This document shows positions 13,731 to 22,060 of a stretch of 26,356 nt of DNA, in pieces (position 1 is the first letter of the stretch; each line of letters opens with the position of its first letter). A program made the position numbers and the translations under genes. Source of the stretch: Lachnospiraceae bacterium (lineage in GTDB: Bacteria > Bacillota_A > Clostridia > Lachnospirales > Lachnospiraceae). Under the pieces are notes generated by a model, which worked only from the letters and a program-made list of their open reading frames with translations, did no database searches and was not told the origin of the DNA. The stretch covers positions 1-26,356 of the forward strand of contig VSNT01000042.1 in assembly GCA_009774465.1 (NCBI GenBank), written 5' to 3'.

Positions 13731-15596
13731 TTGAAAATGAAAGCTGACCGCATCAGGATAAAACTCCATAAAGCGTTTTCCACCATACGGGTTCGTATTA
13801 TGCTGATAACAATTTCTGTTACACTGCTTCTCAGCGGTATTATTACGCTGATCAGTTATTATCTGGTATCAAATAATCTGCGCCAGAACCTGCTTCAAAC
13901 CTCTGAAATCAGGCTGTCCTTTGTATGCTCTTCCATTGATTCCAATATTGAAAGCGTAATTAACTACATCCGTTCCTGCCAGAACAGCCGCCAGATACAG
14001 AATTTTTCATTGGAGGATGACACTTCGGATAATTACATAAAAAGAGAAGCCCATGATTTTGTCACAGACACCTATGCCTCCAATTCTTCCCTTCCTACGC
14101 ATCTGGTACGGTTAGTCATTATAGGAAAGAACAGGAAGGATATAGTTCAGGTAGTGGAAGCCTCTAATTCCACCGGAAAAGTTTCCTCCTCCGGAATTCT
14201 GGCCCTTCCTTATTTTGACCAGCTTCATGAGCATTCGGGCCAGTCCCTGACGGGAATACTGCCTGATCCTTTTTATACTTCCCGTCCAATCCTTATGCTC
14301 CCTTTTATTCATTCCATACAGCACCCTTATAAAGCAGATGAAATCGGGTATATTTTCACTGAAATGTCCATCAATACCCTGACGGAACCAATTCATAATT
14401 ATCTGTCTGAAACAAATGAGCAATTTTACTTTAAAATAGGAGATTACCTTTACCAATACCTGGATGACACTTTAGTTCCCTGCCATGACACCATGACAAT
14501 TGCCAAAACCATCCCCTATACAACACTCCATGAAAACACCTCTATCCAAAGCATCTATAATAAGGAAACCGGAGAAAAGCACCTGATAATTGCAAAGCCG
14601 CTTATGATGGAAGACTGGACCGTTATGGTCTGTGTAGATGAAAATGCCCTGTCAAAAAACATTCTGCACAGCTTTCTGCTTATCCTGCTGATCATTATTA
14701 TTACAGCAAGTTTTATTGGCTTTACGCTGTTTAAATTTTTGTCCCGGACAATCAATGTGCCGGTCAATCAACTGCAGCTAAGGATGAAGCGGATTGAAGA
14801 GGGTGATTTTTCCAGAGACAGTTCTACCGAATGGGATCATGAGCTGGGTGATATCGGCAAAACCATCAATAATTTGTCCGAAAATGTATTACAGCTTATG
14901 AATCAGCGAATTGAAGACGAAAAGCAGAAGAAAGATTACGAATATCAAATGCTTCAAAGCCAGATCAATCCACATTTTATGCATAATACATTAAATTCCA
15001 TTAAATGGATGGCTACGATCCAAAATGCACCGGGGATTGCTGAAATGACTACTTCTCTGGCCCGGCTTTTAAAAAATATATCCAACGGTTCTACCATCCT
15101 GATTCCCTTAAGTCAGGAGCTGGCGCTGATACAGGATTATTTTACAATACAACAATACCGATATGGAGGTACTATTACACTGTCTGTTCAGTCAGATGAT
15201 GATTCTCTGCTGTCCTGCCTTATTCTTAAATTTACTTTGCAGCCACTGATTGAAAATGCGATTTTTCATGGAATTGAGCCAAAGGGTACTGCTGGAAACA
15301 TAAACATCCATATTTTCAGAGATTCCAAAGGAGATGTTCATATTGATGTGTGTGATGACGGAGTGGGAATTGAGCCTTCGCTTGCTCAAACTCTGCTTGA
15401 GCAGAATTCTGCTGCTGCCCCTTCTTCCTTTTTTAAAGAAATTGGAATCAGCAATGTTCATAAACGTCTCAAATATGAATTTGGAATGCACTATGGTTTA
15501 TCCATAAACAGTATTCCAGGTACAGGAACTACCGTAACTATTTTATTACCTTTTACCAGAAGTGAGGAAAGCTATGATCAAATTACTGATTGTTGA
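13731..15596 (+). CDS. Sensor histidine kinase, YesM/LytS type with HAMP domain
   Basis: The 621-residue membrane kinase has a helix at about 20-45, an extracellular sensing domain to about 305, a second helix (about 308-335) and a HAMP linker with EEGDFSRDSSTEWDHELGDIG. The His_kinase domain carries the phosphoacceptor His415 (SQINPHFMHNTLNSIKWMA). The ATPase domain has its N-box at Asn509 (LIENAIFHG) and glycine boxes DDGVGIEP and GISNVHKRL. It should phosphorylate the response regulator encoded next, whose gene overlaps its end by 23 bases. The likely start is the TTG at 13731, with GAGG 7 bases upstream. The ATG at 13737 is in frame but lies 13 bases from that site. The signal is probably sugar-related, by context. 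Confidence 0.95.
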   Translation: MKMKADRIRIKLHKAFSTIRVRIMLITISVTLLLSGIITLISYYLVSNNLRQNLLQTSEIRLSFVCSSIDSNIESVINYIRSCQNSRQIQNFSLEDDTSDNYIKREAHDFVTDTYASNSSLPTHLVRLVIIGKNRKDIVQVVEASNSTGKVSSSGILALPYFDQLHEHSGQSLTGILPDPFYTSRPILMLPFIHSIQHPYKADEIGYIFTEMSINTLTEPIHNYLSETNEQFYFKIGDYLYQYLDDTLVPCHDTMTIAKTIPYTTLHENTSIQSIYNKETGEKHLIIAKPLMMEDWTVMVCVDENALSKNILHSFLLILLIIIITASFIGFTLFKFLSRTINVPVNQLQLRMKRIEEGDFSRDSSTEWDHELGDIGKTINNLSENVLQLMNQRIEDEKQKKDYEYQMLQSQINPHFMHNTLNSIKWMATIQNAPGIAEMTTSLARLLKNISNGSTILIPLSQELALIQDYFTIQQYRYGGTITLSVQSDDDSLLSCLILKFTLQPLIENAIFHGIEPKGTAGNINIHIFRDSKGDVHIDVCDDGVGIEPSLAQTLLEQNSAAAPSSFFKEIGISNVHKRLKYEFGMHYGLSINSIPGTGTTVTILLPFTRSEESYDQITDC

Positions 15597-17172
15597 TGAT
15601 GAACCTTTAGTTCAGGCAGGCATAAAATCAATGATTAACTGGGAAGAACTTGACATCACAATTGTGGGCGTTGCCTCCAACGGTCAGACCGCCTATAACA
15701 TGATTTTGGAATATGACGTGGAAATTGTCATTACGGATGTAAAAATGCCTGTCATGAGCGGACTTGATCTGGCCCGCAAATGCTATGATGAAGGACGCAA
15801 TCAGCCTGTATTCATTATCCTTACCGGTTATGAAGATTTTCATTTTGCAAAGGAAGCTCTTGCCTTCCAGGCAGTTGACTATCTGGTTAAATTAGAGCTT
15901 ACTCCCAAATTGCTTACTGACAGCCTTCACCGCGCCATTGGCAGACTGTCAGAGCTTTCTTCCCGTACCACTAAAGCCGCTGATTTTACTTCCGGGACTA
16001 TTTTTAAAGAACAGTTTTTTACACGCCTTATCTTTAATTTGTTTGAATCTGAGCATCAATTTTTGTCTCAGGCAAAAAACTTAAACATTGATTTCAACTA
16101 TGATGCCTTTGCCACCGGATACATAGAAATAAACAGCAGTAAATTAAATACCATGACTCTGGATAAACAGATCAGCCTTTACGTCAGCAGCCTGCAGCTG
16201 GTAAGCGAGCTTATGTCTAAATATATCACCTGCCATACTGTTTCTCTGGACAGTCGTCATTTTTGCATTATTTTTTTCTTAAAAGCTTCTGTCCTTCCCA
16301 ATTACAGAGAAACCATTAAAACTGCACTAAAGCAGGTATCTGTCATGATTTTCAATTACTATAGCGTTACCATCCGCTCCAGCATTGGTTCCGCAGTTGA
16401 CAGGCCTATGCTTCTTTCCGCTTCCTATCAGGATGCAAAACAGATTTTTCCTCAGGTGACAGATGAACAGCCTGTCTTGTTTTTTGATGAAATATCCAGC
16501 AGTTTTGTCCTTAAAAATGTGTTTAATATGTCCCTTTTTAAGGAAGATATCAGGAAAGCCTATGCAGAATATGATGAGAAGGCACTCTATGATATTTTCA
16601 CTTCCATCATAAATTTATTTGACGATCAGCCCACTCACTATACCCAGGCGCTGGACGCCGCCTGCAATATTCTTTATCTTTCCTTATCTCTCCTTGGCAA
16701 TGGGGAACAGGTGGTATCAGAGATTTTTTCAGAAAGTCCAAATGGCTATCGCTCCATCTATGAGATGACCAGCGTTTCTCAGATTATGACTTATTTAAAA
16801 ACTCTGCGGGATGGACTTTGCGCCGCCTTTTCCACCCGCACCAGAGATTATAAAAATCATATTGTTGTCAATGCAAAAAAATACATTGTTCAGCATATTG
16901 AAGAAAAGCTGACGCTAAATGATGTTGCTGAGGCGTTTTGTATCAGCCCCAATTACTTAAGTGTTCTTTTTTCAAAATATAATGATGTGGGATTCTCCGA
17001 CTATGTCAATCAAAGTAAGATAGACAAAGCTAAAAAAATGATGGCGGAAGGCGACTATAAGATTTATGAAATCTCCGATATATTAGGATTTGAAAGTGCA
17101 TTTTATTTTAGCAGGGTTTTTAAGAAAGTGACCGGATTGTCCCCAAGAGACTATATAAAAAATCAATTGTAA
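15574..17172 (+). CDS. Response regulator with AraC-type DNA-binding domain, YesN type
   Basis: The 532-residue protein has an N-terminal receiver domain (1-120) with acidic pocket Asp8/Asp9, phosphoacceptor Asp55 (TDVKMPVMSG), Thr84 and Lys106. After Lys106 there is Leu rather than the usual Pro. A long middle region (about 130-425) of the kind common in YesN proteins has no motif I can name. The C-terminal AraC double helix-turn-helix covers about 430-532 (LNDVAEAFCISPNYLSVLFSKY, then YEISDILGFESAFYFSRVFKKVTGLSPRDY). It probably activates the divergent transporter operon. The start at 15574 follows AGTGAGG and overlaps the kinase gene; a GTG at 15562 is less likely. Confidence 0.95.
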   Translation: MIKLLIVDDEPLVQAGIKSMINWEELDITIVGVASNGQTAYNMILEYDVEIVITDVKMPVMSGLDLARKCYDEGRNQPVFIILTGYEDFHFAKEALAFQAVDYLVKLELTPKLLTDSLHRAIGRLSELSSRTTKAADFTSGTIFKEQFFTRLIFNLFESEHQFLSQAKNLNIDFNYDAFATGYIEINSSKLNTMTLDKQISLYVSSLQLVSELMSKYITCHTVSLDSRHFCIIFFLKASVLPNYRETIKTALKQVSVMIFNYYSVTIRSSIGSAVDRPMLLSASYQDAKQIFPQVTDEQPVLFFDEISSSFVLKNVFNMSLFKEDIRKAYAEYDEKALYDIFTSIINLFDDQPTHYTQALDAACNILYLSLSLLGNGEQVVSEIFSESPNGYRSIYEMTSVSQIMTYLKTLRDGLCAAFSTRTRDYKNHIVVNAKKYIVQHIEEKLTLNDVAEAFCISPNYLSVLFSKYNDVGFSDYVNQSKIDKAKKMMAEGDYKIYEISDILGFESAFYFSRVFKKVTGLSPRDYIKNQL

Positions 17173-17173
17173 A

Positions 17174-17206
17174 AAAACAACGGGCGCCACGCTTCGCGAG
17201 TCGTCC
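17174..17206 (+). other. Stem-loop between the response regulator and the lyase gene
   Basis: Directly after the regulator's stop codon, an imperfect hairpin forms around CGC-TTC-GCG with flanking GGGCG/CGTCC pairing. No T-run follows, so read-through into the lyase gene is expected. The left arm AAAACAACGG (17174-17183), a 6-base gap and CGCTTCGCGAG (17190-17200) recur with identical spacing in the terminator after the lyase gene (19125-19151). Confidence 0.6.
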
Positions 17207-17241
17207 TTATGTTAATAAAAAAGAAAAGTGAGAATGAATCC

Positions 17242-19086
17242 ATGTTTTATGAACTTGCGCAAACTTATCAATTACCATTTCATACTTTTTCTCTTTATCC
17301 CCCTGCCGCCAAATGCGCGGCATGGGGAGCTTTGGATGCTGCATGGAAAGAAAGTGCTTTGAATCTTGGCACCTCTTACCTTCACTATAATTATCCCCAG
17401 CTTCTTGCATCAGATTATTCGGACTTTTCCATCACGGGAAACCGGATTCGGTACGAAGAAAAATATTTTGCCAGACGCCTCGCTTTAGACGCACTTGTTC
17501 TGGCTGAATGTGTTGAAAATAAGGGGACATTTTTAACCGATATCATTAATGGATTATTTTGTATCTGTGAAGAAAGCGGCTGGCAGCTTCCTCCCCATAA
17601 TACTTATATCAGAGATACTCCACAGTTTCCCCTGCCCGATTCTACCCGTCCCGTTCTTGACCTGTTCGCCTGCGAAACCGGCAGTATTTTAGCTGCCGCA
17701 GATTATCTGCTGGGAAAGAAACTGGATGAAGTTTCGCCTTTTATCCGTAAAAGAATTTCTCATGAGCTTTCTCTGCGGATTTTCACCCCATACCTTAACG
17801 AACATTTCTGGTGGATGGGGAATGGAAATGAACCTATGAACAACTGGACCATCTGGTGTACGCAAAATGTGCTTTTAGCTGCATTTCTTGTAAGCAATGA
17901 TGACAGCCTTCTGAAAAATATATTATTAAAAGCATGTAAAAGTGCAGACTACTTTCTTATGGAATATGGGGAAGACGGCTGTTGTGACGAAGGCGCCTTT
18001 TATTACCGTCATGCCGGTCTTTGTCTGTTTAATGTTTTAGAGATTTTAAATGCAGTGACAGGCGGGCATTTTTCCCATCTTTATAAAGAACCCAAAATTA
18101 GAAATATTGCCTCCTACATTATGAATGTTCACATACAGGATAAATTTTACTTAAACTTTTCAGACTGCTCTCCTGTTGCCGGCAGATGCAGCGCCAGAGA
18201 ATTTCTGTTTGCCCGCCGCACGGAAAATGAAAATATGATGTGTTTTGCCGCCAGGGACTTTATGGCAGGAATGCCGGATACGCTGCTTATGTCGTCAGAA
18301 AACAATTTGTATTACAGACTGCAGAACGCTTTTACTTTAAAAGATATTTTTGAATTTCAGAAAAATGCACAGACGCCGGTCAGCTATCCGGATATCTATT
18401 ATAAAAGCGCAGGCGTTTTTATCGCCAGAGATTCCATCTATTTTCTTGGCGTAAAAGCCGGCGACAATGGCGACAGCCATAACCATAACGATACGGGAAG
18501 CTTTACGATTTATAAAAAAGGACTTCCCCTTCTGATTGACGTCGGTGTGGAAACTTATACGAAAAAAACTTTTTCACCAAAGCGCTATGAAATCTGGACC
18601 ATGCAGTCAACGTATCATAACCTTCCTACCATCAATGGATTTATGCAAAAAGACGGAGAAGCTTACGGAGCTGTTCATATTACCACTGCATTTTCATCCT
18701 GCCACAGTGAAATTCAAATGGATATTGCACCTGCTTATCCTTCGGAATCCGGCCTTAAATATTATGTCAGGAAAGTAATCCTCGAAAAGGAAAAAGAAAT
18801 CCGGATTACCGACAGCTTTGCTTTCACCAAAGCCGGTTCCTGCCTGGAGACGCATTCTGTCATTTTAAATTTTATGACATATGAAAAGCCTGTTCTCATT
18901 CATAAGGAACATACTCTTTTATTTCAAATAGGTGAAAACAATCTGCTGGAAATATCCGGAGGTGAATTTTTGAAAACCGAAACCATTCCCATTACCGATA
19001 AAAGGCTAAAGGCTGCCTGGGAACACGAAATCTACAGAACCATGATTTCCGCTGTAAATACCACCGTAGAAATACATATTTCATAA
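17242..19086 (+). CDS. Heparinase II/III-type polysaccharide or oligosaccharide lyase, cytoplasmic
   Basis: The 614-residue protein has an N-terminal alpha/alpha toroid (about 1-340) and a C-terminal beta-sandwich, the fold of the PL12/PL15/PL21 heparinase II/III group. These enzymes beta-eliminate at a uronic acid and leave a 4,5-unsaturated uronate, the substrate of GH88. Candidate catalytic residues are Asn200/Asn201 (EPMNNWT), Tyr254/Tyr255 with His257 (EGAFYYRH) and His413/His415 (GDSHNHNDTGSF), the last being the strongest family signature. There is no signal peptide, so it should act on imported oligosaccharides. The start is uncertain. The ATG at 17242 has AGTGAG 9 bases upstream; the in-frame ATG at 17209 has no ribosome site. 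It follows the regulator gene and ends before a strong terminator. Confidence 0.9.
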   Translation: MFYELAQTYQLPFHTFSLYPPAAKCAAWGALDAAWKESALNLGTSYLHYNYPQLLASDYSDFSITGNRIRYEEKYFARRLALDALVLAECVENKGTFLTDIINGLFCICEESGWQLPPHNTYIRDTPQFPLPDSTRPVLDLFACETGSILAAADYLLGKKLDEVSPFIRKRISHELSLRIFTPYLNEHFWWMGNGNEPMNNWTIWCTQNVLLAAFLVSNDDSLLKNILLKACKSADYFLMEYGEDGCCDEGAFYYRHAGLCLFNVLEILNAVTGGHFSHLYKEPKIRNIASYIMNVHIQDKFYLNFSDCSPVAGRCSAREFLFARRTENENMMCFAARDFMAGMPDTLLMSSENNLYYRLQNAFTLKDIFEFQKNAQTPVSYPDIYYKSAGVFIARDSIYFLGVKAGDNGDSHNHNDTGSFTIYKKGLPLLIDVGVETYTKKTFSPKRYEIWTMQSTYHNLPTINGFMQKDGEAYGAVHITTAFSSCHSEIQMDIAPAYPSESGLKYYVRKVILEKEKEIRITDSFAFTKAGSCLETHSVILNFMTYEKPVLIHKEHTLLFQIGENNLLEISGGEFLKTETIPITDKRLKAAWEHEIYRTMISAVNTTVEIHIS

Positions 19087-19124
19087 AGCAGCGCTTATCA
19101 TGTAGTCAGAACCATTCTTATGAC

Positions 19125-19165
19125 AAAACAACGGATGATTCGCTTCGCGAGCCACCCGTTGTTTT
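19125..19165. terminator. Bidirectional intrinsic terminator between the lyase gene and kdgK
   Basis: AAAACAACGG (19125-19134) pairs with CCGTTGTTTT (19156-19165). An inner stem is built on CGC-TTC-GCG. The A-run on one side and T-run on the other let it stop transcription from both directions. Inner mismatches on the plus strand become G-U pairs on the minus strand. It lies 38 bases after the lyase stop and just beyond the kdgK stop. Confidence 0.9.
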
Positions 19166-19169
19166 TCTT

Positions 19170-20201
19170 TTATCTCTGCACACGCCCTGAGGCATCTCCC
19201 CCTGCAAGTGTTTCCACTTCTTTCCTTGACACCAGGTTGAAATCACCGGGAATTGTATGCTTAAGCGCAGATGCCGCCACGCCGAATTCCAGAGCCTGTC
19301 TGAAATCCTTTCCATCCAGCATACCGCAGATCACACCGCCGGCAAAAGAATCACCGCCACCCACACGGTCAACAATGGGGCAGATTCTGTATTCTTTTGA
19401 ATGATAAAATTCTTTTGTATCTCTTTTATAAATACATGCAGACCATCCGTTATCAGACGCGGAATGGCTGACACGCAGAGAGGAAACACAATACTCAAAA
19501 TTGAATTTTTCTACCATCTGTTCAAATATCGACCGGTAGCCCGCCAGATCCAGTTCGCCTCCTGTGACAGAGGTTGCGCCGGGCTTAAATCCCAGCACAA
19601 GCTCTGCATCCTCTTCATTTCCTATGCAGACATCTACGTACTGCATCAGTCCGGTCATAACTTCCTTTGCCTTTTCTGAGGACCATAATTTTTTGCGAAA
19701 ATTTAAATCTACAGAAACCTTCACCCCATGTTTTTTCGCCGCAATAAGCGCTTTTTCAGTAAGCTGCGCCGCACTGTCTGAAATTGCCGGAGTAATTCCT
19801 GTAAAATGAAACCAGTCCGCATCCTTAAAAATATCCGCAAAGTCAAAATCTGCTTCTACCGCTGTCGCTATGGAAGAATGCGCCCTGTCGTATACTACTT
19901 TAGAGGGGCGCATGGCAGAGCCGGTCTCCAGAAAGTAAATACCCAGCCTTTCCCCACACCTTGCAATGTGCTTCGTTGAAACATTATATTTTCGAAGAGC
20001 GGCAACTGCACACTCTCCAATTTCATTATCCGGAACTGCTGTTACAAATTCTGCATCATGTCCATAATTGGCTAAAGATACAGCTACATTTGCCTCGCCA
20101 CCGCCATAGTTAATATCAAACTCATCTGCCTGAATAAATTTTTCATTATCAGGCGTTGAAAGTCTGAGCATAATTTCACCCATTGTAACTATTTTTGCCA
20201 T
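19170..20201 (-). CDS. kdgK: 2-Dehydro-3-deoxygluconokinase (KDG kinase), PfkB family
   Basis: The 343-residue kinase phosphorylates 2-keto-3-deoxygluconate to KDPG with ATP, the step before the aldolase. The PfkB family is clear from GGGEANVAVSLANYG near the N-terminus and from the anion-hole/catalytic motif DRVGGGDSFAGGVICGML near residue 283. MGEIMLRLSTP is the usual KdgK-like opening. The choice of KDG over other sugars rests on family resemblance plus its position after kduI, kduD and eda. The start at 20201 has GGAGG 5 bases upstream. A longer frame to 20249 would overlap eda and has no support. It is the last gene of the operon. Confidence 0.93.
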   Translation of the reverse strand: MAKIVTMGEIMLRLSTPDNEKFIQADEFDINYGGGEANVAVSLANYGHDAEFVTAVPDNEIGECAVAALRKYNVSTKHIARCGERLGIYFLETGSAMRPSKVVYDRAHSSIATAVEADFDFADIFKDADWFHFTGITPAISDSAAQLTEKALIAAKKHGVKVSVDLNFRKKLWSSEKAKEVMTGLMQYVDVCIGNEEDAELVLGFKPGATSVTGGELDLAGYRSIFEQMVEKFNFEYCVSSLRVSHSASDNGWSACIYKRDTKEFYHSKEYRICPIVDRVGGGDSFAGGVICGMLDGKDFRQALEFGVAASALKHTIPGDFNLVSRKEVETLAGGDASGRVQR

Positions 20202-20214
20202 TATATCCTCCATT

Positions 20215-21192
20215 CTATTTCTGTACAAGATGTACGGCAAAACCGCCAATTTCTTCTTTTAAATAAATTGCTTTCCATTTTCCATCCTCATCCTTTTTTA
20301 GGGATGATTCGTCGAAAGCAACTCCTAATACACTTGATAAATAATTAACAGCCCTTTCTATGTAGTTGGTCCTTATTGCAATATGTCCGCATGTTCCAAG
20401 ATAAGGACTCTTCATAACCTCTACCGCTGAACCGGCGAAAGCAGAACTGTTCCCATCCTTTAACTGCATTCCAAAAATAAACGCAAACCGGCGAGCTGCC
20501 TTTAAGGCTTCCTCTTCATTTTCCGCATTGATTCCCACATGTGCCAGCTCAAATCCCAGCATGGTTTGAACTGCCTGTCTCGTCAGGTTCTTAATTTCTT
20601 CCCATTTGCCGGCATGAATCAAATCACCGGGAACCATCCAGGAACCGCCGCAGGCAATCACTTTGGGGAAATCAAGATATGACGTCAGGTTTTTCGCATT
20701 GATTCCCCCTGTGGGCATAAACTTCATTTGTGTATAAGGAGCTGCCATTGCTTTAATCTTGTTTAGTCCTCCGGACTGTTCCGCCGGAAAAAATTTCACC
20801 ACCTCAAGCCCTAATTCAATTGCCTGTTCAATATCAGTGGGACTGGAGGTTCCGGGCGTAATTGGAATGTCTTTTTCCGCACAGTACTTTACAGTTTTGG
20901 GATTCATACCGGGGCTTACGATAAACTTTGCTCCGGCTTCCACCGCCGCATCCACCTGATCTGCATTTAAAACTGTGCCTGCTCCCACACACATACCTGG
21001 AAAATTCTCTGTAATACTCTTAATTGCCGCTACTGCTGCCGACGTCCTGAATGTTATCTCTGCGCAGGGAAGTCCTCCTTCGCAAAGAGCACGCGCCAGA
21101 GGAAGGGCATCTTCCTCTCTGTCAATTTTTACTACCGGCACAATTCCTATTTTACTAATCTGTTCTAAAATCTCATTCATCGCTTTACCCAT
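20215..21192 (-). CDS. eda: KDPG/KHG aldolase fused to a C-terminal VOC (glyoxalase-like) domain
   Basis: Residues 1-210 are a complete class I KDPG aldolase that splits 2-keto-3-deoxy-6-phosphogluconate into pyruvate and glyceraldehyde-3-phosphate. Glu45 and Arg49 (AEITFRTS), Thr73 (GAGTVLN) and the Schiff-base Lys133 (VVKFFPAE) match E. coli Eda positions. Residues about 212-325 are extra: FELAHVGINAENEEEALKAA, then GTCGHIAIRTNYIERAVNYLSSVLG and a final GGFAVHLVQK. This looks like a vicinal-oxygen-chelate domain, and the usual Eda length is only about 210. Its role is unknown. The start at 21192 has AGGGG 6 bases upstream; the ATG at 21180 is an alternative. The gene lies 23 bases after kduD and 13 bases before kdgK. 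Confidence 0.93.
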   Translation of the reverse strand: MGKAMNEILEQISKIGIVPVVKIDREEDALPLARALCEGGLPCAEITFRTSAAVAAIKSITENFPGMCVGAGTVLNADQVDAAVEAGAKFIVSPGMNPKTVKYCAEKDIPITPGTSSPTDIEQAIELGLEVVKFFPAEQSGGLNKIKAMAAPYTQMKFMPTGGINAKNLTSYLDFPKVIACGGSWMVPGDLIHAGKWEEIKNLTRQAVQTMLGFELAHVGINAENEEEALKAARRFAFIFGMQLKDGNSSAFAGSAVEVMKSPYLGTCGHIAIRTNYIERAVNYLSSVLGVAFDESSLKKDEDGKWKAIYLKEEIGGFAVHLVQK

Positions 21193-21215
21193 GCCTTTCC
21201 CCTAAAGCTTTTTTC

Positions 21216-22022
21216 CTATTGGGGCTGCTTGCCTATATATGCCAAAATACCGCCATCTACATAAAGTACATGTCCGTTTACAAAATCCGATGCATCCGAT
21301 GCCAAAAATACCGCCGGTCCCTGCAAATCTTCCGTTTCTCCCCAACGTGCCGCCGGTGTCTTGGCAATAATAAACTGATCAAAAGGATGCCTGGAGCCAT
21401 CCGGCTGGATTTCCCGAAGCGGCGCTGTCTGGGGCGTTGCAATATATCCCGGTCCGATACCGTTACACTGAATATTAAATTCACCATACTCAGAGGCAAT
21501 GTTTCTTGTGAGCATTTTCAGCCCGCCTTTTGCGGCCGCATATGCGGAAACTGTTTCACGTCCCAATTCACTCATCATGGAACAGATATTGATAATTTTC
21601 CCATGTCCCTTTTTTATCATACTGGGGATGACTGCCTTGGAAACAATAAAAGGTGCGTTTAAATCAACGTCAATTACCTGCCTGAACTGGTCCGCTGTCA
21701 TCTCGCACATGGGAATCCGTTTGATAATGCCTGCATTATTTACAAGAATGTCTATTACGCCTACTTCCTTCTCAATCTTTGCCACCATATCCTGTACTTG
21801 ATCTTCCTTAGTCACATCGCATACATATCCGTGGGCTTTAATACCTTTTTCTTCATAAGCTGCAAGTCCTTTGTCCACCAGCTCCTGTTTGATATCGTTA
21901 AATACAATTTTTGCTCCTGCCTGGGCATAAGCAGATGCAATCGCAAAGCCAATTCCATAAGATGCTCCTGTTATCAGTGCTACTTTCCCTTCAAGGGAAA
22001 ACTTTTTCATAAAATCACTCAT
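21216..22022 (-). CDS. kduD: SDR dehydrogenase of the uronate pathway, KduD/DhuD type
   Basis: The 268-residue short-chain dehydrogenase would reduce 3-deoxy-D-glycero-2,5-hexodiulosonate to 2-keto-3-deoxygluconate with NAD(P)H. Visible are the nucleotide-binding TGASYGIG, NNAG, the catalytic Ser in NICSMMSE and YAAAK. From memory the sequence resembles the streptococcal gluconate 5-dehydrogenase/DhuD proteins more than the shorter enterobacterial KduD, for example FDQFIIAKTPAARWGE and the ending GGILAYIGKQPQ. Activity on gluconate or 5-ketogluconate cannot be ruled out from sequence. AAGGAG lies 8 bases before the ATG at 22022. It begins 38 bases after kduI. Confidence 0.92.
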   Translation of the reverse strand: MSDFMKKFSLEGKVALITGASYGIGFAIASAYAQAGAKIVFNDIKQELVDKGLAAYEEKGIKAHGYVCDVTKEDQVQDMVAKIEKEVGVIDILVNNAGIIKRIPMCEMTADQFRQVIDVDLNAPFIVSKAVIPSMIKKGHGKIINICSMMSELGRETVSAYAAAKGGLKMLTRNIASEYGEFNIQCNGIGPGYIATPQTAPLREIQPDGSRHPFDQFIIAKTPAARWGETEDLQGPAVFLASDASDFVNGHVLYVDGGILAYIGKQPQ

Positions 22023-22060
22023 TGTCTGTTCTCCTTTTCCATGCAGATTTTTCGGTTTTG

